Shown in pieces: positions 32,920-46,900 of a stretch of DNA of 64,000 nt. A program made the translations under genes and the position numbers. The stretch spans positions 50,355,716 to 50,419,715 of the forward strand of contig NC_068338.1 of the NCBI RefSeq assembly GCF_014633365.1, written 5' to 3'. Origin of the DNA: Diospyros lotus. Taxonomy: Eukaryota > Streptophyta > Magnoliopsida > Ericales > Ebenaceae. Within the stretch, counting starts at the first letter, position 1. Every line of letters starts with the position of its first letter. Under the pieces are notes generated by a model. The model searched no databases, was not told the origin of the DNA, and saw nothing but the letters and a program-made list of their open reading frames with translations.

Positions 32920-33454
32920 TCAGTTGTGAGAGGGCGGCCGAGTCCTCGGCCGAGAATAGTCGGAGAAAAGGCCTGGGCCAGCAGGACGATCAGGTTTCTG
33001 CAGCCTATTATTAGAAGAAACTGAAACGAGAGGCTTTGCGGCAGCAGCAGCAGCTGTTGCATCTTCTCTCTCTTCCATTTCCTTCCATTTTTCATTTAAT
33101 CCCACTCGAGTCGAACCCGTGTTGCTGATATTCACCTTCTCAAACACCTGCTGCGACCACACGTTCATTTAGATTTATTTCTAATACAATGTTACCAGAA
33201 GAAAGCCAGTTCTTGTCTTGAACATTGAAACGAAATGCAAACGTATCCGTATGCAGTTTTTGTCCTTATTTTTTGCGAAGAAATATATATGTATATGAGG
33301 ATGCATGCATGCATATTTGCGTGGCACCAACCTTGATTGGAGAATGAAACAGCCTGCTGCTGAAACCAGCTCCATTGATGACAAACCGGGCATCGCATGC
33401 ACGCAGGGAAAAGTAAAGGGAGAAGATGAAAATAGAAGAGATCATGGTGGACAT
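32920..33454 (-). CDS. GOLVEN/RGF/CLEL secreted peptide-hormone precursor, two exons
   Basis: Exons 33454-33332 and 33147-32920 join in frame through a GT-AG intron to give 116 residues. The first exon encodes a signal peptide (MISSIFIFSLYFSLRA). The second has a variable, Lys/Glu- and Ala-rich middle and ends with SDYSRPRTRPPSHN at the stop. The last 13 residues, D-Y-S-x-P-x-x-R-P-P-x-H-N, match the mature GOLVEN/ROOT MERISTEM GROWTH FACTOR peptide consensus: the Asp-Tyr pair for tyrosine sulfation by TPST, a Pro site for hydroxylation, and the terminal His-Asn. Such peptides are cut from the precursor C-terminus, secreted, and sensed by RGFR receptor kinases to control root meristem size and auxin-carrier traffic. 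Which family member it is cannot be told. Confidence 0.9.
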
Positions 33455-34932
33455 GATATTATCAGATCAAGGATCTAAAAGCTTCTAAATTGCAGGAAAC
33501 AACAGTACATGTAAAAGGGCTTGGATGGATGTATATTAATATATATACATACCTCCTCGATCGACTTAATTTGCAAGAATAACTTTATACTATATATATA
33601 TATATATATATTTCTGTAGTACAGAATGATATATATATTAAATTGAGGTGCTCCAATTAGAGTAAAAAAGAGGCTGCCTAATAGACCCCGCAACAAGTCA
33701 ATGTGCGGTAAAGAGCAAAAAAAAAGATCAAGATCAATGGCAATCTTCCTTGTTCCCCCTTTGGCTGCTGCAGAGAAAAGAAACTCAATTAGATGTTAAT
33801 AGTAGATTAGTTTTGTAACAATTTATCGAAGAAATATATATATATATATATATATAGCATTAGCGTGAAAGTTTGTCGCAGACAAGCAGAAGCAGGCGAG
33901 TGAGAACGGAAGCCAAGAGAGGCAGGCAGGCACACACACACACACACCCCCATTTAATTGTTTCCATCTATCGATTAACAAAATTTGTTGTCTGTTGGGT
34001 TTGGTCTCAACATTTCATGCTTCAGTGTGGCTCCGTGTCTCTTGCTCTTATTCCCAATCCCGACAATTACTACGAAAAATTCAAAGGTAAAAAGGTTGTT
34101 GTTACCATTTGACTTAGTGATATTTTTTTATAATAATATTTTCGCTAACTATTTCATAAAATTACTCACCTTACTTTAATAAGTTTTACTTTCTCTTTCA
34201 TGGTAAGTTCAAGAAAAAAGAAAAAAAGAATAGTTTAATGCATCAGAAACAGAATCAAAGTCAGTTTGTCGCGTAAACCCGTGGCAGAATTGCTAGTGGA
34301 TCGGCGCCGTTGTCTCTGCGGCGGTTTCTTACTATTTGGGGGCCATGTGATGTGAATGAGAACAAATGAATCCACGATAATTGGAAATATATATACATTA
34401 AAGTAAAAATTTGGGAAACCCAGTACCCGGAGCTTAGTATTTTTTGAGTATTTTAAATAAATTTTAATATTTATTAACATTAGACACGTTAGCAAGTTTG
34501 AAAATTCCACTAAATCAAACCGTAAGCATTATCCTTAAATGTACCAGATAAATCACAAGATAAAAAAGACCAAGATGATGTACCATTATCCCATTGTCTA
34601 CAACATTCATATTTTACAAGTTGTGAACCACTTTAATAGAAATTTGGTTATGCTTACGTTTACAGCATGTTATTCAACCCCCTCAAAAAATCCCATAAAA
34701 CACATAATAATAATAAAGACAAGGTATATTTATACAGTTATTTCTCTTCCGGTGTATGGTTTGCCTTTATATACAGACATGAAAATTAAAGCTTGTGGAC
34801 ATTCATCAGACAGCAAGGTGGAGGTTTACAAACCACTAGCAGTATGTCTCCAGAGCCTTCAAAATCTTAGGCCATCCTCCACTTTGAGTGCTTTGGGTCA
34901 TGGACCACGACAAAAAAAATAGTCATTGGTAA
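33455..34932. other. Promoter side of the peptide gene and 3' region of the E3 ligase gene
   Basis: (TA)n tracts lie at about 33590-33610 and 33836-33856 and a (CA)n tract at about 33931-33947. 34500-34932 is likely the 3'UTR of the minus-strand E3 gene. No gene is seen. Confidence 0.5.
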
Positions 34933-37900
34933 TCACATCTGGAGCAAATTGTTCACAGTAACTGTGACAGAATTTGTACGCTGCAAATCCTGCAACATTT
35001 TGGTACATTTTAGTTTCCAACCAAGTAGAGAGTTCTAACAAAAGGAACCATGAAGTTTGCACAAGGAACCATCCCCATCTAGTTAAAAACCTTGTCCACC
35101 TCAAGGGTTGGACTGCTAAAAGACCATAATGGATTGCTCTACCATTAGAGTTCAAATGTCTTTTAAGGGTGACGCTACTCGCAAATTTCTGTGTGTTCAC
35201 CTGGTTCACATGATTTTTGAGTTACTACTCATGCCCAGTGAGTTTGCAGAGTGTACTAATGGGCAAATTCCGTCTACCCATAAAAAGCTGCAGACATAGA
35301 GTCATGTTGACCCTTGCAAGTGTGGCTTTCAAAGTAGCTAATGAAACACTACCTAGATCTGGTCCTAATTTAACAGGATATATATAATGCTCAAGGAAAC
35401 CCAAAGGTTATAAAGGAAACATACTAACTAAGCACTACTTCAAAAGTTGGGCTTTGTTTTATTACTTCAAACATACTGAGTTTACACCTCATGTAAACTC
35501 AGTACTACAATTTTATATAATAACATCAAGAAAACAGGCAGTGATAAACAGACCGACAGTGAGAGGAAGGGGGGACGAGATCCCCTTTTAGTTTTAAAGA
35601 AACTAAAGAAGTTCTAAACTGGTGCATCATAACCCAGAGGAGAAGTTCCGTGAAAAGAAGTGTAGGGTCTCTTAGAAATGCATGGAATCAACGAGAGAAA
35701 GACCACAACTTTACTCAAACAAATACCTGGAAAATTAGTTCATCAGGAATGTGTGGAAGTACCTCCCGCACCGTTCCAGCCATGGCAAGTATATTTGATA
35801 TATTATCATTTTCAGCTTCTGAGGCAGCTGTCATGTGTAAACCACCTACATTTCCAGGGTATCTTGCAGAACCGGCAGCAACAGGTGAATTGGATGTACC
35901 AGGCTGAGATGGATCTATTGGCCAAAGGCTCCAAGCACCATCTTCAAGGGTAGTTTGGTCATAGGTTTCTCCAACTGCTGCAAGAAGTCTCATCATCATT
36001 TGAACTCTCCCCAGTCCAACCGGTCTGCTACCAGTAGATGGATCGGCTACATCTAGACCTTGACCAGTCCAACTACGTAACCTAGTTGAATCCAGTCCTC
36101 TCCTCCTATATAAAGTATAAAGTCAAGCCAAAGTAAACACAAACCACTCCAGATATACACATTGTTTTGATTACTCTCAAAGTAGAAAAATGCATACAAA
36201 CTAGTTAAAAATGAAAATATGAAAAAAGAAAGAGGATATGAGATGGAACACCAAGGAAACCAATGAATTGTGAATTGCTACACTTATTTAAAAGAGGTTC
36301 ACCATTTTGAGCCATAAGCAACAAGAATCCACTTTGTGAAATGATATCCAGCGTGGACTAATTATACAGATTAGAGCTGAGGACACAAACCTCCGAGCAC
36401 CAGTCTCTATAGCATCACGCATCTGATTGGGGAAAAATTGTGTGGGAACAGTATGACCGGGAGGATTATGTGGGTCAAGGACAGAACTTAATTGAAGGGC
36501 AAGTTGCTCATTGGTTGAAACATGTACTGTGCGGGGATTTGCTTCATCTTCAGATCTGCCCAAATGAAGTGGTTTTCGGCAAGTAGGACATGAATAATTC
36601 CCATTTAAACCTTGATCCATCCTAAAATTGAACAGTCAGTATCAGCTCTTAGATCTGAACTTTGGCAAGTATAATAGCATTTACAATAAGCTATATAGGT
36701 CATACCAAGATCTTAAACATGCTAGATGGAAAAGATGATTACAAGATAGTCTCTTAGCTTTTGCCATTGGTTCCTGTAATTTAACCATCCATCAAAGATT
36801 GTAGACAAATAGATAAATCAAATAGACATAGGAATGGACAAAATAGTAAGCTTACCCTACAGATAGCACAATCATCATTGTATGCTCGTATCTCTTCAGA
36901 TGTTGCATCAGGAAGTGCCCCATGAAGGGCACCTAAAGCTATCCTCAATCTAATAAATCCTTTCATATGTTTTATAATTGCACCTAACAAGGCCTGTCAC
37001 AAAATATATTAAGTAAAAGAATAATCAAAACAAAAATGAAACTGGATATCAGAACAACCAAGTCAAACAAATGTTTTATCAGAATAAAGAAATAGAAAAG
37101 CATTTACGCGTATATTGAGGAAAAGAACTGCATCCACAAGATCAAACGCCATGCCATGAAGCCACCAAATATGCACATAATGACCAAGCGCCATCAACAA
37201 TGTCATCATATCCAGAAAAAAACCCAAGTTCCGGCTAAGAATGCATTTCCATTCCCACAAGGAACCTGCAGTCCTCATTAAGAACAAAAAATAAAAAATC
37301 TAATCCACAGCAGAATCGGGGATGACCTTGACCTTTAGAAACAGCAGTAACAACAATAACAATAGAACACAAACAACTGGGGTAAAATCATGGCAAGCCT
37401 CAACTTTAGAAAGATTAACAATTAGATAAAGGTTGCCAAGATTACCCACCAACAAAAAGAAAAAAAGTTCAATTTGAAATTACCACCAATGTTTAAAGCT
37501 TTAAAGAAAAAGAATGAAGAACTGTGTCCTTTATTGACCAGACATATCAAGCAACCTCAGCATAGGAAAAAGAGACCTTATATTATATGCACCACAAAAA
37601 ATTCCCATAAGTATCTCCACAGTTTTTGTGGAGTTAAAGTAGAAGGCAGTTACCCGTACTCTGAAGAATGAAAAGTCTGATAACCACATTCCATGTATAT
37701 CCAACAAACATAATGAGCAGCATCAAGAATTCCCATAATTATCATCATGGTTTTTGCATAGTTAATGTAGAAGGCAATTGCCCATAGTGTGAAGAATGGC
37801 CATAAGTTTGATAACTACATTCAATACATATCCAACAAATATACTTATTGGACAAATCCAAACATGTGGCACACAACATGTGGTGCATGTATAGGTGATG

Positions 37901-40900
37901 GCAAGTGGGACACAAAAATTTACATGTCAGGCGCATCATATCAGTGTTAAAAATATGTTGATTGAAGTTGGAAATACTTTGTACCTTTGGTGTTTCTCTA
38001 TGACTAGGATTTTTTATTTGGGACTGCAAAGAGAGGAGAATTTGGGAAGGAGGGAAAGAATTCAGCAGGGAAGCAAAGGGAAGAAATCTCAATGTATAAC
38101 TCCAAGTCAATGTTCACATCCATAAAACTTATTTGTAGGCTAAAGAAAAATCAATCAAAGCAAATTATAAATAAAAAAATAAAGGATGAAAGCTAAGTTC
38201 TAAATCAAAATTAAAACAAATAAAACAAAAGAAAATAATCACCATAACTCATAATTCTAATAGATTGCCCCCAATAGGAAAAAACTCATCCTTGAGTTAT
38301 TGGACTCTCATTGCTCAATTCGCCCAACCACGAACTGAGTGGTTGGATGGCCTTAAAAGTTCACATCTGCAACCAATGCCTTCATAGATGGCTAAGTGCA
38401 GCTTCAATTGCTTTGGACAGTGACAATAACACCCTTGATAGAAAATTATAAATTTGGTCAAGGAGTTCAAAGATCGAAGACAATGGGTGAAGCCTATTTC
38501 ATGTTTCTACAAGCTGCTCTTGAACTGTCTCAGCCCATATGCCATTCTGAGTTGGCTGGATGCAGGAAGCAATGACATTTGGCATTGTCTACACAAAGTA
38601 TATAAAGAGCCAGACCCACATTCTCATGTTCCTTAGCCCAAGTTTTCACCTACTCATACAAAGCAACAGCCCAATTTTCACCTTCACATTTCCCGGCCAA
38701 CTCTTTCCTCTTTCTGACCAGATAAGATGTTGTTTTTCTTAACATGTTTTAACTGTTTATTAAGATGGCTTTTGTGTTTATAGGAAAAGGAAAAAGATAG
38801 TCACGTTTACAGTGACAAAGCTTGGCAAGACATATCTTCTCTGCATGACCATGAAATATTTGGTTTGAGGGATTATGAGAGGAAAAACCAGTACATTTTC
38901 ATCATTTTTGGGAGCAATAGGCAGATAAAGATAAGCAATGCAACCAGAGAGCCTGAGAATCCACAAACCCCTACTAACAGAAAAATAAAGTATTACTTAT
39001 ATAAAAAGAAAACCAAATATACACATGTACATATTGTTGGTTAAGAACTACCTGAAGCAGATACATCAAAGAGTTTAGACATATGGCAGTTGGAGCTGTT
39101 CCCTGCCGAGTGAAGAAGCCATATATCAAGCAACTGAAAACCATGCACTACAATAGCCTACAGACATATTGCAGAAGAAAGAATAACTTGAGTTTATTGC
39201 ATGTTCCACAGGGAAAAAGTAATGGATTAACAAAGATCTAACTGTTATGAATAAAAAATCCCTAGCAAGACTACCTGTAAGGTCTCAAAAGCAATACTAA
39301 GAGGCTCGAAGAATAACAACAGAAACACATGCGATTCTAATGTTCTGTGCATCAGCAGACACATCTTTATCCTGCAAGTAGAAAAATAGTAAGACAAAAA
39401 GAGAATAATCACATATTTTTAACACTTTCGGGAGTAAATGAAAACTTGAGAAAAAACTATCCTGGACATTAACTATGTGGTCAGCAAGAGATAAATTTCA
39501 ACAATCACCATTCACAACTTCTAAATGATTAAAGTCGGAATTAACATATTGCCTACTCCTACTTGATTTGGATTTCTTCTAGAACATTGTTCTAAATATA
39601 TGATAATTAAGGCACAAATAAGTTATCAAACACTTTTGCTGATCATACATACTTTATGAAAATATCACTTAAATTTTGCTACTGACAATACACAAGATCT
39701 ATCAATTCCTGTTGGCTAGTAAGGAACACCACCCACACCCACCCAACAAGGAAAACAGAACCCTCAAAACATAAAGTTGGAGGTCAGCGATCCTTGTCAT
39801 TACTGAAACTGAGAAAAGAATAAAACTAACTTTGACATGTTGCTGAAATATATAACTTTTGATCAATTCTGTTAGTAATTCTGTGCTCTATCTTTTTTTC
39901 TTTTTTCAAGTACTTTTGTGCTTTATCTTTTTCTTTTTTTTTCTTATTGTTCAAAAAATTGCTGATGTTTTATTTCCTGTTAAACTGTTCTGTGTTAATC
40001 CAATAATTATACACAAAAAAATAATTAACTCTCAAGTGCCCTAGCTCAACTGTTCCCGTTTTAATGCAATGCAATTACAGATAAGCCAAAATACTGAACT
40101 CCCAAGAATACACCTCCTAAGAAGATGAAATGTAATATGAGCAATTATTTCTGGCTCCTCAGGGAAATCAAATTTTGCTTATTCTACCAGTAAGCTTTAA
40201 ACAATGCTTTTCTGATTTAAAAGAAGAAAATGATCTTTCCTAGATATAAGGAACAAGAAACACAAATAAGAAGACAAGTACTCATGGGCACAACCAAAAC
40301 AAGTTTCTGAATCTCTTCTTCCTGCAATAATGTAGCTTTGTTTAATCATTATAACTGTTTCTTTCCAATAGCAACTTTTTTTGTTTCCAAAAGGTGAATG
40401 GTTTACATCACACACATTTATTCAAAAATCCAGAGCTGATGTTTTCTTTATAATGCATTTCAACTTTCAACATCATAATGCATGAAATAGAAATTGCTAA
40501 AATCAACTATTTTTCTACAACAAAATCAAGGGTAATTAAGACCAAAAAGAAGTTGCAATAAGCTTGTAAAAGATTAGAAGTTTTAAGCAGTACCAGAGCA
40601 AGTCACTAGATATGACAAACAACAATGCAGAATATACACGAAAATACGTCCATGGAGTTGCAGAAGGAGATGCATTCAACTGTTCTAGTCGATCTCTAGC
40701 CAAAGCTTGAAACATCTGTATATTGTAAAAATCATGAGAGCATGAACTATAAGCCAATTAGGTCCATAAAATCCAATTACATCTAAGAAAATAATTCATA
40801 TACCTTTAATGAACAGAGGATAATCAGCCATGTGGACCATAGACATACTTGAAATATAGTAGGAGGGACAATCAAGGGAAGAAATGTTCCCTGCTCAATG

Positions 40901-43900
40901 GTCACCAATATGCAGATGGTAGTTAAACAAGAATAAAGATTATGTTAATAAGAGAACAAGCAGCAATTTATCCATATTAATACATTTTACACTGAAAATG
41001 AAGGTGTACATAGATAGTAGGTAAAGCTCTTTCCAAATGCTAAACCCCTTATAAGAATTTTCAGGTTGGTAGGAGGTTTGTCCCAAAATTTGATGTTTGA
41101 TGGGTAATGTAATTAATTTGTGTTGCTTCATAATATTAGTACAAAGCAACATATATGTTGGTTTAAGTTCTTGGTTGTATTATGATATATATTTTAGCTC
41201 CATAAAGCACCACCCCCAACCAACACCCAAATCAGAATTTTTTTTTCTCTAGGCAATCTGGTTTTTTATTTTACATTTCATAGTTTAGCTCTAGTTTTCC
41301 CCTAATGAAGGCAAAAATCAAAACCCTAAATCCTTCACCTGTCTCAATGCTGTGCAAAAAAGTTCAAAAATGCAAATGTTATGTATGTCTATGCTGGTTA
41401 CTTGATTTTGAAATATTATCATTTTGTTAGGTCATGTTCAATTGGTTATTTAGGCAAAATTGATTATTTTCTACTTTTCACTTCATAATTAAGAGAAAGA
41501 ATAACTCAACTTCCCAAGAGCAAGAATCCAAACATTTCATTATGAGTTATCATCTATGACAACAACCTAGAAAAGAAAACAAACCACAAGGGCAACCAAG
41601 AATATAACAAAAAAAAGTACAATTGTGTCAACCATTGTGGTTAACACAAACGAGCAACCCTAAACAAATATATATCCATTCCATCCATTTGCTGAAGATT
41701 AAGAATATTTGCCTTGTAAATAACATAGTTAACAAGTCGCTCCACCAGCTTCCAGGTTTCTGAAGCGTGTAACTCAGTAAAGAATATGGTCTGCCAAAGA
41801 GAATAAAGATCATATCAATCAAGTAATGAGCTCATGTAAAATATTATTTCACCAATGGAACCCAGAGATTCAAAAAATAAATAAGTGCATAAATCTAAAA
41901 CAAACCAACCCAAATGAACGGCACCCACTATAATATAGAGAAGTGCCACAGAACTAACAGTTTTTTATCATTATGTTATGCACCTGGATGATCATGGACT
42001 CAAAACAAAATGATTTCTTACTAATGTTGTTCAATTAGCAGTCATGTTACAATTTTTTTTTTTTACAACTAAAGAAAGGATGATAAGGGGCTAATCCTAT
42101 AAAAAGCAAAATGACAACAAAATCTGACTATCTTCAAGGGAAAGGAGAAATGCTCCCTTATAGAATTGAATCAGAGTCAGTTTCTTTTTTCTTTTAAGGG
42201 AAAAAATGCAATGGACTCTTTTAACACTTCAAAGTTCTTTTGTTCTTTCTCATCATATACACCAGTTTACACCTTAAGGAGTACTTTCCCAAACCAATCT
42301 TCCTCCTTGGCAACTCCATGCCCGAGTGTGAAAAAAGATCTAATATTGAAGCAGGGATTACCCAAGAAACTCCAAAAGCCTTGAAATAAGACAACTTGTC
42401 CATCAAACCACTGGAAGCCACTCTGGACAGCACTCTAGCTCTCCAAATAGTCTACCAACGAAAGCTAGTCACCCCTCCATCGCTAAGCACCTCGTAGAAG
42501 GACCAAATAGGTAAAGTCAGCGTTCTAAAAGGCGCTAGGCGCTAGTCGGGCGCCAGGCTGGGGCCTAGCGCCTAGCGCCTAAGCAACTGCTATTTTTTTT
42601 TTTTTTTTTTAAACTTGTGATGTAATTTGACATTATTTTCAATTAAATCAAAGTTGAAAAGCATTAATAATGCAACATAAACCAATAATACAACAATAAT
42701 AGAATGACAAGTGAAATATATAATTAAGCATGAGAAAACAGCATTTTAATTTAGTCATACAATCAATACTATAAGCAACCAGCTAAGTGGATTTCTTGAA
42801 AATATTATAGAATATATATACTTAATAATAAAAACTAAATATAAATCTAATAATTATATATAAATAGAAAAGAAAAATAAAATAAAACAAAAAATGAAAA
42901 ACAAAAACAGAAACCGAAACAAAAACGCACAAACGCCCCAATAACCAGAGAGAGAGAGGTTACGACGGAGATGGAGCTTGCCGCGGCGGAGATGGAGCTC
43001 GACGGCGAGGATGGGGGCGGCGGCAACAATGCTGAGGCAACGAGGACGAGGAGGATGCGACGGATAAGAGGCAGTGACGATGAAGCTTGGCGGCGAGGAT
43101 GGAGCTAGACGCAATGACGGCAGTGAGCTACTGGCAGGCCAATAAAGCTTGGCGGCGTTGAGGCGGCAGCGTTGAGGTGAGAAGAGAGTGGGAGGGGGGG
43201 ACGTTGAGGGGTTCGATTTAATGATTTAGTAAAAAGAACCCTAAAAATGGCTGATATTTAAAGCCAATGAATTGGGCGCCTAGGCGCGCGGGTTGACTAG
43301 GCACCGCCTAGGCCGCCTAGGCGCCCAAGCCAGCCGATTACTCGGGTCGTCGCCTAGGAGGCCCGACTAGGGCAGTTTCGGGGCGGCTGCCTAGGCCGAT
43401 TTATAGAACACTGGGTAAAGTCCCTCTCCTGATGGAGAGCCATGCCTAGTTGTTCTTCCCTTGGCTGTTAATGAACTGATCATTAAGTACTCAAGGAAAA
43501 AAAAATAAAAAACAAACATGTAGTGGATTTTCCAATCTTGGATACTATACTTCAAGAATTGTAACAACATAATGCCCTCCTATGTCAATAATATGCCTAG
43601 CTAATTAGAAGGTCGTGGTCTGAACCATGTTATGAGATTGTTGGAATCATGCTTATGAGTTTCCATTTCCTTATAATATTTGGATAATTTATAAAACAAA
43701 AGAGGGTTATTTTCCACCTCATAGGTAGGATGAGATAAACCTTAAGATGTAAAAGCAATTAGCCTCTTGGAGGTTATTTAATATTTGATCCCCCCAAGAC
43801 CCTCCCTCTCGATCATTTCATGTACATCTCCTGGTTGTTGAAAAACCACCAGTCTCAAGCCCAAGTTTTCTCCAACAAAGGGAGATTGACACGTTATGAC

Positions 43901-46900
43901 AAGAAAGAACTAGTAATTGATGGTATTTTATTAGTAGCCTACTTATGAAAAATGTAGTTCATTTGTTGATAGATTATTATGGGTTCAGTGGTTTTCATTT
44001 TTCTAATAAGAAGACAAGATTTTATCTATAAGCAAGATGCCCAAGATGAATTTTAGCTAATTTGTATGGTTTCAGGGTTCTAAAAGACCTGCAAATAGGC
44101 ACCATTAGCAAGGTTATTATGTTGTATTCAATGAAGAAGAAGAATAGATTGAGGAAGTACAAAAAAATTATATGTTGACCAAGTCAACATCCATTAATCA
44201 ACAAAAAGTTCCTTAATGATTTGGGATAAACTATCACAAAGATTTAGAAATAAAACAGGTTTTCATAATTTTTGAAAACCAAGAGATGTGTGTAACTCAG
44301 GTACAGAAGATAATATACTAAAAAAAATAATAACAAAGATAAAAAGCCCAACAATGTTCTATTTTTCTTCTATGTTTCTCTTATTTCCACGTCTCCTTTC
44401 TCACAATTCCAAACAACTTTATCAATTATCAGTTTCCTTTTTGTTCATAAAGGAAAATAAGAGATGGTTCCTTTGTTCCATAGATTATTCCAAAATTGTT
44501 GGTCGATCATTTGCTGCTTCACTGTTTGGTAGCTTGTGCTGTCTAGAGCTTCTTTTTTTTTATCATTTTTTGGAGTCCAGCAAATTCTCCCAGCTTTCAA
44601 CTATGGATGTTTTACTTTCTTCTGATGGAGCTTGTCCTAGTAGAAGAATATTGGAGGTTTTTCATAAGGGAATATGAGAGATTGTGGGAATTCTGAAAGT
44701 TCTTTCTCTACTTTTAAGTGAAATGTTCTTGTTACCCTTTTTAGTGAGCTGGAAGTGTTATATGTCCCTTGATTCAATTCTTTATTGAGTTTTGTGGATG
44801 TCTTTTTCCCATGAGCAACGCTTTAATTTTGTGCCCTTTCAATGCATTTTTTAACTAATATATTGTTATTTCAAGTGCTGGAAATTTAGTATTTTAGAGT
44901 ACAGACACTAAATTTCTGTGTTGTAATAGAAAAAAGTTTACATACTAAATAGAAAAACAAAATATTATATGTTTAAATTTTGAAGAGAAGAGAGATACTC
45001 GTGTCTTTAAGTTGACCAAAGTTGTCAATTTTGAACTAAAATTATCTTTCATGAAAACTATCTCAGAAGTAGGCATATTAAAGGCTAATCGTTCACAATC
45101 CCACTAAAGAAAATCAGCTCCTTCACCTTCCACGTTTCTTCCATTTACCCCTGTTTTTCTCTTCCACTTTCTTGAGCTTCCAAACAAGTTTAAGATGTTT
45201 TCTTTGTTCACAACAGTGAGATAAGATGTTTTCTCCCTTTCCATATCTTATCCCACTTCCTAAATTACAAGAGGCAGAAAGTGGCATCAATCATCATCAT
45301 CATCATCACAAACCTTAATCTCACTAGATGCGGTTTGAAATGCCCTTCTCTTTAGAGCGTGTTTCCACATCAAATTTGGGGGGGGTTAAAAAAAAAACAT
45401 TTCCCATAAAGGCCCCTCACGCACCCTTATGGTTTACATCTTGCTTTCAAAACTTTCATTCACTCGACCTTTCCTTTCCATTTATTTATTTTCCTCAAAT
45501 TCACTAGAGATGATTCTCCAAAACAACACTTAGGAAGGTTTACCTCTAGTGGCCTCACCTTCCCACCTAAACTCTTGTGTTTGGTTTAGTTTATCAAGAC
45601 GATATCTTTGTGCGCGCACTCATTTTTGCGGATCGAACCTAATTTAATTCATAACTCATACTAAGAAGTTCAAATTTTTAATTCATTCTGCAAAAATGAA
45701 TTTAAAAGAAAAGGGAAAAAAAGACTTTTCTAGTGTCCTAACCAGAAATCTTTAAAAACCTTAGAATAAATTTCTAAGTCATCCATTTCCACCAACATAA
45801 AATGATGTACTTTAAATGGTTTCTCAAATGTTTTATATCCCAAAGCCTTGAGAAATTCCAAAAATATGTTTCATTTTGGTAATTTGGAAAAAAATTTCAT
45901 CGTCGTGTCACGACCCCAAGGGCATAGGAGTATTTTTTTTGTTACATGTATTTGTCTTTGTTGTACCTTAGGTTGTTATGGTATTATACCAACAGTTAGT
46001 TACTGATGGGATGTAATAGCCTCTAAATAGGCTGTAGAAGTAGAGAATGGTAGCTTATGAATGAATTTGAATTTTGTTTCCCTCTCTTAATTCTTCTAAT
46101 TCTCCCTCCATTCTTCTGAATTTCCCCTCTTTCTTTGATTTCTTCCTTCCTTTCTATTTTCTCACTCCCAAACTCTTCCATAATTCCATTTTACATCCTT
46201 GGAAAACCCTAGGTACTTCAGATTTGGTATTAGAACTAATCGTTCCTTAGCTGTGAGTAAAGAAATTTCCAATTAACATTCAGGCGAATTTTGACGATCT
46301 AGGCTCGAAATTGAAGGCAAAGCAGGCCAACGAAGCTAATTTTGCAAATGATTCCAGCAATTCAGTGCTGCTAATTCAACAGAGTCGATCAAATTCTCAA
46401 AAGATTGCAATAGAGCCGATGACTATCTGCAGAATTGATCCAGGTTGAGTTTGAAGTTGAAGCAGGAAGTTGCGACAAGAGAGTTGATGCTCTAAAAAGC
46501 TCAACAAAGCCAACCAAGTCACAAAAATTGTGGACACATAGACGATACAATAATACCGATCCGACATCGCAACCAAGCAAAGTTGTTGATCCTAGGGAAA
46601 GCAATTCTCGGAATCGATCTAGGTCACTGCATGTGACCAAGGCGAGAAGGAAGGCGCGCGATCAAAAGCAGAGCCTTGAGCAATTGATTAATCGTCGACA
46701 ATTGCTGATTGACCCATAGCAATTGATCTTAATCCTAGCCGCATTTAAGGCAAGTTAGTGAATTGTTCCATAAGCGATTGCCACAAGTTGCGATTAAAGT
46801 GATCTTAACTAAAGTTGAGAGTCGGCGACTCATAAGAAATTGCAACGAGAGCCAACCGAACTCTCAAGAAGTTGAAATTAGAAAGGTGATGGTCCTTAGC

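Noticed and set aside
27098..33454. Receptor-peptide pairing between the TDR-like pseudogene and the GOLVEN/RGF gene
   Set aside because: TDR/PXY reads TDIF/CLE peptides, while RGF peptides are read by RGFR kinases; proximity alone is no evidence, and the receptor copy is broken.
34898..35209. 103-codon minus-strand frame
   Set aside because: It overlaps the real last RIN exon and its intron in a different frame; the translation is a shadow.
35614..35670. Candidate last exon of the RIN gene giving a SPLGYDAPV ending
   Set aside because: It joins in frame, but the conserved CUE ending (DLQRTNS...NNLLQM) lies in a proper exon at 34933-34989, so the nearer one is chance.
44288..44677. 129-codon open frame in RIN intron 1
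   Set aside because: Phe/Ser/Leu-rich, AT-driven composition, no family resemblance, no splice context.
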